NCBI GenBank assembly: GCA_003427395.1
Contig: BFEA01000113.1
Coordinates: 1,950,177-1,973,580 of the forward strand
Source: Chara braunii
Taxonomy: Eukaryota > Streptophyta > Charophyceae > Charales > Characeae
DNA length: 23,404 nt
Reading direction: 5' to 3'
In this document: positions 19,653 through 23,404 of the stretch, piece by piece
Layout: the number at the start of each line of letters is the position of its first letter
How positions within the stretch are numbered: the stretch's first letter is position 1
Program-made: the position numbers and the translations under genes
The notes under the pieces: model-generated
What the model saw: the letters and a program-made list of their open reading frames with translations, nothing else
What the model was told of the DNA's origin: nothing
Databases searched by the model: none

Positions 19653-19813
19653 CTCTAGTTCCTCGATCAAAATCGCTTGTTGTTATAGCATTTTGATTCC
19701 ATGCGGTGATGTTGTAGGGCCAATGAGCGGTTACAACTCCTTTGGTCTCCTTTACCGTCACCTCCCTCTCTCCCTTTCCCTCTTGAGCGATCGGTAGTGC
19801 TACAAGATACCAG

Positions 19814-20132
19814 TCATAGCAACCCATGCCAGGGGGAATGGTCTCCCGATAACTTCCCGCCATTTTTCGAGTCGTTCCCGGCGAAGCTCCCACTAGTTTT
19901 CGAGTTTCCCTCCACATTATAGCCCCCCTTTTTCTCCCAATCCTCTCCCGCCGAGTTCGTGCCAAAGTGTTGCCATCTGTTTCCCGCCGAATCCGCCCTG
20001 CCATTTTCCAAGCCCTCAAGAGCGAAACGTTGATTCGAGAGCCTTCGCCCCACTACCGAAAATTTCCCCGATCTGATATGTCGATTCATCCATCACATCG
20101 GATGGTGCAGGAGAAGTGGTGGTGGCCGCCAT
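19814..20132 (-). pseudogene. Possible gene start with frameshift, unrecognised
   Basis: On the minus strand an ATG at 20132-20130 in a GGCTATGGCGG context opens 38 codons beginning MAATTTSPAPSDVMDESTYQ and ends at a TGA (20018-20016). The overlapping frame (ORF 20089-19814) then continues with a Gly/Asn/Ser-rich stretch (FALEGLENGRADSAGNRW, later NSKTSGSFAGNDSKNGGK). A single-base shift would join them into a ~105-residue chain. Third-frame openness also continues into satellite. Composition is protein-like, but I know no match; it could be a first exon, a broken gene or chance. Confidence 0.25.
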
Positions 20133-20167
20133 AGCCGTGACATTACCCTAAAGGCATAGTCTAACCT

Positions 20168-20197
20168 CTAGTTCGCAGCCCTCAGGCTGCGGTCTAG
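20168..20197. repeat. Hairpin CGCAGCC / GGCTGCG
   Basis: 7-bp perfect stem (20174-20180, 20185-20191) with a CTCA loop, extended by CTAG/CTAG outer pairing with one mismatch. It lies about 36 bp upstream of the minus-strand ATG at 20132, so it would be in the 5' leader if that gene is real. Confidence 0.6.
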
Positions 20198-20222
20198 TGG
20201 GGTTCGGCGTCTATGTCAAGGT

Positions 20223-20248
20223 CTGTGTGTGTGTGAGAGAAAGAGAGC

Positions 20249-20279
<31 letters not shown>

Positions 20280-20283
20280 ATTG

Positions 20284-20349
<66 letters not shown>

Positions 20350-20352
20350 TCT
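20223..20352. repeat. Inverted GA / CT microsatellite pair
   Basis: A GT tract, then GA-rich repeats (about 20234-20272), G7, a short ATTGCTT spacer and about 30 CT dinucleotides (20285-20345). The GA and CT tracts are complementary and can fold into a stem of up to about 20 pairs with a short loop. Frames here are artefacts. Confidence 0.93.
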
Positions 20353-20392
20353 CAACTTCATTCTACCCCCTTGGTTCCCCTCCTCTCCCTCA

Positions 20393-20674
20393 ATGCCTGC
20401 AGAGGAAATCTCTGTCCAGCTACCCCAAATTTCGTTTGTCTTGTGCGGTATTTTTGTTGAAAGGGGTTTTATCGAATCTCTAGACAAAAAAGGAAAGCCA
20501 GCGCACTGCCACGTCAGCAAAGGACATGACAATGAGGGAGGAGAGGAGGTGGATAACATCGGTGAAGAAGAGGGGAGGCTGACGTGGCCGTGCATTGAAC
20601 CACCGCTCCATGTGTTTTGTCCGCTTTTACTGTCCGACATGGTTGCATCTGACCGCTATTACGTCCACAAGTAA
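20393..20674 (+). CDS. Doubtful 93-codon ORF, unrecognised
   Basis: ATG at 20393, just after the CT microsatellite. The protein reads MPAEEISVQLPQISFVLCGI, a basic patch (DKKGKPAHCHVSKGHD), an acidic patch (EGGEEVDNIGEEEG), then a hydrophobic stretch near the C-terminus. The mix of domain-like composition makes it slightly better than chance frames nearby, but I see no motif, no promoter and no conserved neighbour. The minus strand is also open across part of it. Confidence 0.2.
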   Translation: MPAEEISVQLPQISFVLCGIFVERGFIESLDKKGKPAHCHVSKGHDNEGGEEVDNIGEEEGRLTWPCIEPPLHVFCPLLLSDMVASDRYYVHK

Positions 20675-20864
20675 CTTGAAAAAGTCCTACTTTGAGTATG
20701 CCCTCAGGCAAACCCCCATTTTCAGAAACTGCAAATTATATCAGTGTGAACTTGGACAAAAAAAAAAAGGAAATATTTCTGTCAGGGGTAGCATGCACTT
20801 CTGTTTGATCGTGTGGGGAACGCAACCCTAAGGTAGACAAAGCAATGAGACCAAGAGCATGTAT
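20675..20864. other. Unassigned spacer
   Basis: Nothing recognised. Contains an A-run (20757-20767). Short open frames only. Confidence 0.3.
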
Positions 20865-21076
20865 GAGAGAGAGAGAGAGAGGGGGAAAAAAAAAAAAAAA
20901 AAAAAAAAATTGTTTCATTTGTTTATATAAGTGAGAGAGAGAGACAAAGAGTGAGAAAGAAAGAAAGAAAGATAGATAGAGAGTTTTGTTTCATTTATTG
21001 TTATGAGTGTGAGAGAGAAACGAACAGTGAGAGAGAAAGAAAGAGAGATAGAGGTAGAGGGAGGGGTTGGGGCTAC

Positions 21077-21109
<33 letters not shown>

Positions 21110-21225
21110 TTTCATTTGTTGCTATGAGTGCGAGCAAGAGACAGAGAGTGAGAGAGAGAAAGAAAGAGAGGGGGGGGCTACACACATACACACACAGAAA
21201 GAGAGAGAGAGATAAAAGAGCAATT
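20865..21225. repeat. GA-rich minisatellite with A24 tract, three ~100 bp units
   Basis: A24 at 20886-20909 is followed by three units, each starting with TTTCATTT(G/A)TT and (T/G)(A/C)TATGAGTG-like sequence (about 20913, 20989, 21110), then GAGAGA/GAAAGAAAGA runs. The third and second units end with GGGGCTAC-containing segments. All open frames in this stretch are low-complexity. Confidence 0.85.
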
Positions 21226-21259
21226 TTCGCAAACCACCACACATATTCCCCAAAATAAA

Positions 21260-22260
21260 AAAACTCTAAGTGAAAGCTATATGAAACGACACTTTTTTAG
21301 AAGTCAACGAACAGGCCATAAGCGAAGGCCTAACTACAAATGGCCCTAAGCGAAGGCCTAACTACAAATGACCCTAAGCGAAGGCCTAACTACAGATGGC
21401 CCTAAGCGAAGGCCTAAGTACAAAGATTAAGTACAAAAACCAAATGTAATGTAATATGGCCCTAAGTGAAGGTCATATTAAATTGAAGTTTTTTCTGTAA
21501 GATACCATGTGAAACTAGATTACACGCCCTATGTGAATGTTATGTTGAACTATTCATTTCAAAGGCTCTAAGTGAAAGTCACCAGACATATTCTCAAAAG
21601 TTATGGCTCTAAGTAAAAGTCAGACGAAATGACACTTTTTCTAAAGTCAACGAACATGCCCCTTAAATTTTAATTATTGCCATGCGCACATCTGCCCCTT
21701 TGTCGATGATTGAAGTTTTCGACTAATATGTTCAATATGTCATTTTCATAAATCCATTTCAAAGGCTCTAAGTGAAAGTCACCACACATTTTTCCAAAAA
21801 TTAATTGCTCTAAGTGAAAGTCATATGATATGACACTTTTTAAAAACTCAACGAACAAGCCCTAAGCGAAGGCCTAACTTCAGAAGGCCCTAAGCGAAGA
21901 CCTAAGTACAAAGATTAAGTACAAAAACAAAATTTAATATCAAATAGCCCTAAGTGAAGGTCATATCAAATGAAAATTTCTTGTATAAGATGTCATGTGA
22001 AACTAGATTATATGCGTTAAGTGAATGCCATGTTGAATTATTCATTTCAAAGACTCTAAGTGAAAGTCATTTACATATTCTCAAAAGCTAATGACTCTAA
22101 GCGAAAGCCATACAAAATGACATTTTTTCTGAAGTCAACAAACATGCCCGAAGTGAAGACCTACACATGCCCGTAAGTGCATGCCTAACTACAAATATTA
22201 TTTGAAACAACAAATATAGCCCTAAGTGAAGATCATAACCAATCCTAAGTCATAAGTAAA
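21260..22260. repeat. Higher-order array of CTAAGTGAA hairpin units
   Basis: About 20 copies of a 9-nt loop CTAAG(T/C)GAA flanked by short complementary arms: GGCC/GGCC (21342-21358 and others), AGGCC/GGCCT (21313-21331), TAATATGGCC/GGTCATATTA (21452-21461, 21471-21480, one G-T), GGCT/AGTC (21564-21580 and 21764-21780), GACT/AGTC (22052-22068). Some copies have A-C mismatches. A longer period is marked by ACA(C/T)TTTTT..AGTCAACGAACA-type boundaries at about 21289, 21632, 21833 and 22127. No coding frame crosses the array. Confidence 0.85.
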
Positions 22261-23295
22261 AGTTAATTTTATTGACAAAAATGATAATGTAAAAAATATT
22301 AATGTCACAACCTATGAAAATAACTTTCGAAATGCTATAAAAAATTACACGTGTTACGTATTTAAAAAACACATCTTCACTAACAAATCAATGCCAAACA
22401 ATTTGTGTTTTGTTTTGATCTGTTGCAGATCATTCGTTCTTTGTTTTAAGAACAGAAGTTTATTTTTTTTGACAAAATTACTACAAGTCAGCAGTCGATA
22501 TCAATGAACAACGATTTGCAACAATTATCTTGTTATCAAAAATCAAATATTGAGCTACATGATACTACGACATAAAACAATTATAGTGAAACATCCTTAA
22601 TTAAGTTTTGTATAGAAAAAATAATTACAATCCCTTTCTTATATTAAATTAAAAAAAAAAAAAACATACAATTCATTAATAAATGAATTTTTAGACTTTT
22701 CATCGCATGCAGTAATAAAAAACATAAAAATCAAAAAAATATATATATTTTTTTAATAATTAGTAAATGACACCATATATAAAATTATCATTATGAAATT
22801 ATTAGTTCCTTTTATACATAATTATTTTGTTTTAACAATTTTTTTCTCACTTTACAATAACAGCATTATTTAGATACGATCATTCAACTATCTACCATTA
22901 ACTAATTCAGTATACTTGTATGTAAGTCATGAATTTAAAATCAAGTGAATATTTCAATAGTTTGAATGTACGGACTACGGTAAGTTTATTAGTTTCTATC
23001 TTTTTTTCTCACTGTAACTATTTTCCTTCTTTTTATTTTTTTTCTTATTTTATTTATTTTTTAAGAAAGACTTTGTTTCCATATTCACTTCATCTTCACA
23101 AATTTGCCAATTTGTTTTTGTTTCGGTAGTGATCTTCGTTAAGTAATAATTGTTAATCCCACATATTTGATAAATGCAACATTTCTCGTATCGAAACTCT
23201 ACTTAACCTTGACGCATCAATACTCTTGTAACCTAAAATATATAATTCATTACTATATAATTTTTTTTTTTTTAAATACAATAATAATAATAATC
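22261..23295. other. AT-rich DNA with no gene
   Basis: About 75-80% A+T, with A and T runs, TATATATATT (22740-22750) and AATAATAAT at 23280-23294. A plus-strand 66-codon frame (22929-23129) is rich in F, S and L as expected for T-rich DNA. I see nothing else. Confidence 0.6.
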
Positions 23296-23404
23296 AGGGT
23301 TACCGGCGTTCGGGACTGGCCGAACGCCCGAACGTACGGAACCCCTTCGGGAGGCGTTCGGCCGTTCAGGCCAAACACGGACAAAAAAAAAAAAAAAAAA
23401 AAAA
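23296..23404 (+). repeat. GC-rich structured block with terminal poly-A
   Basis: An abrupt GC-rich island. GGCGTTCGG (23305-23313) pairs with CCGAACGCC (23320-23328). A second GGCGTTCGG (23353-23361) could pair with the same CCGAACGCC instead. CCCGAA/TTCGGG (23327-23332, 23346-23351) and GGCC/GGCC (23360-23363, 23369-23372) also pair. It ends in A22 at the window edge. It could be the 3' end of a non-LTR element or SINE. Confidence 0.6.

Noticed and set aside
19036-20019. 327-codon minus-strand open frame as a gene
   Set aside because: Most of it translates satellite units (repeated NHGRGEQRSTNKAI-like peptide). The satellite is stop-poor on this strand, and unit lengths are not multiples of three in a consistent way.
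21003-21258. Arg/Glu-rich ORFs near 21.1 kb
   Set aside because: Low-complexity GA repeats, open in several frames.

Overview
This looks like nuclear DNA from a large, repeat-rich eukaryotic genome. There are no bacterial-style operons. Long microsatellites, satellite arrays and minisatellites fill most of the window. One degraded Penelope-like reverse transcriptase fragment is the only protein family I recognise. The green lineage (a streptophyte alga or a non-flowering plant) is my best guess, with low confidence. It rests on the Penelope-like relic and on the plant-like look of the 5-8 kb repeats.

Layout: 1-1893 is the first block of a roughly 105-126 bp AT-rich satellite. 1894-4260 holds two diverged copies of a ~0.45 kb repeat, and the second copy carries a 38-bp double Tn5 mosaic end (4067-4104), which is a library artefact. 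4686-4787 is a run of four short hairpins. 5555-5880 is a three-copy ~122 bp tandem repeat. 6159-7050 is an array of hairpins with a shared loop and changing stems. 7050-11200 is GC/C-rich with no recognisable gene and a few doubtful ORFs. 11226-14750 contains palindromes, minisatellites, a large TC/AC microsatellite and two chains of adjacent hairpins. 14758-15437 and 16832-19652 are satellite again, split by a ~1.4 kb segment with a 48-A tract and the minus-strand Penelope-like relic. 19653-21225 has two doubtful ORFs, inverted GA/CT microsatellites and a GA-rich minisatellite. 21260-22260 is a higher-order array of short hairpin units. The rest is AT-rich, ending in a GC-rich hairpin block and a poly-A run at the window edge.

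The main theme is that several unrelated repeat families (the satellite, the 6-7 kb array, the 21-22 kb array and a dispersed 22-26 bp palindrome) each contain an inverted repeat whose loop is conserved while the two stem arms change together in some copies. This can be seen by eye, but it was not tested statistically and some stems are imperfect. RNA structure under selection, or arm-to-arm templated correction of DNA hairpins, could each produce it.

No complete protein-coding gene, rRNA, confident tRNA, CRISPR array or origin could be supported. Most long open frames, including a 327-codon one at 19036-20019, cross satellite DNA and are not genes.
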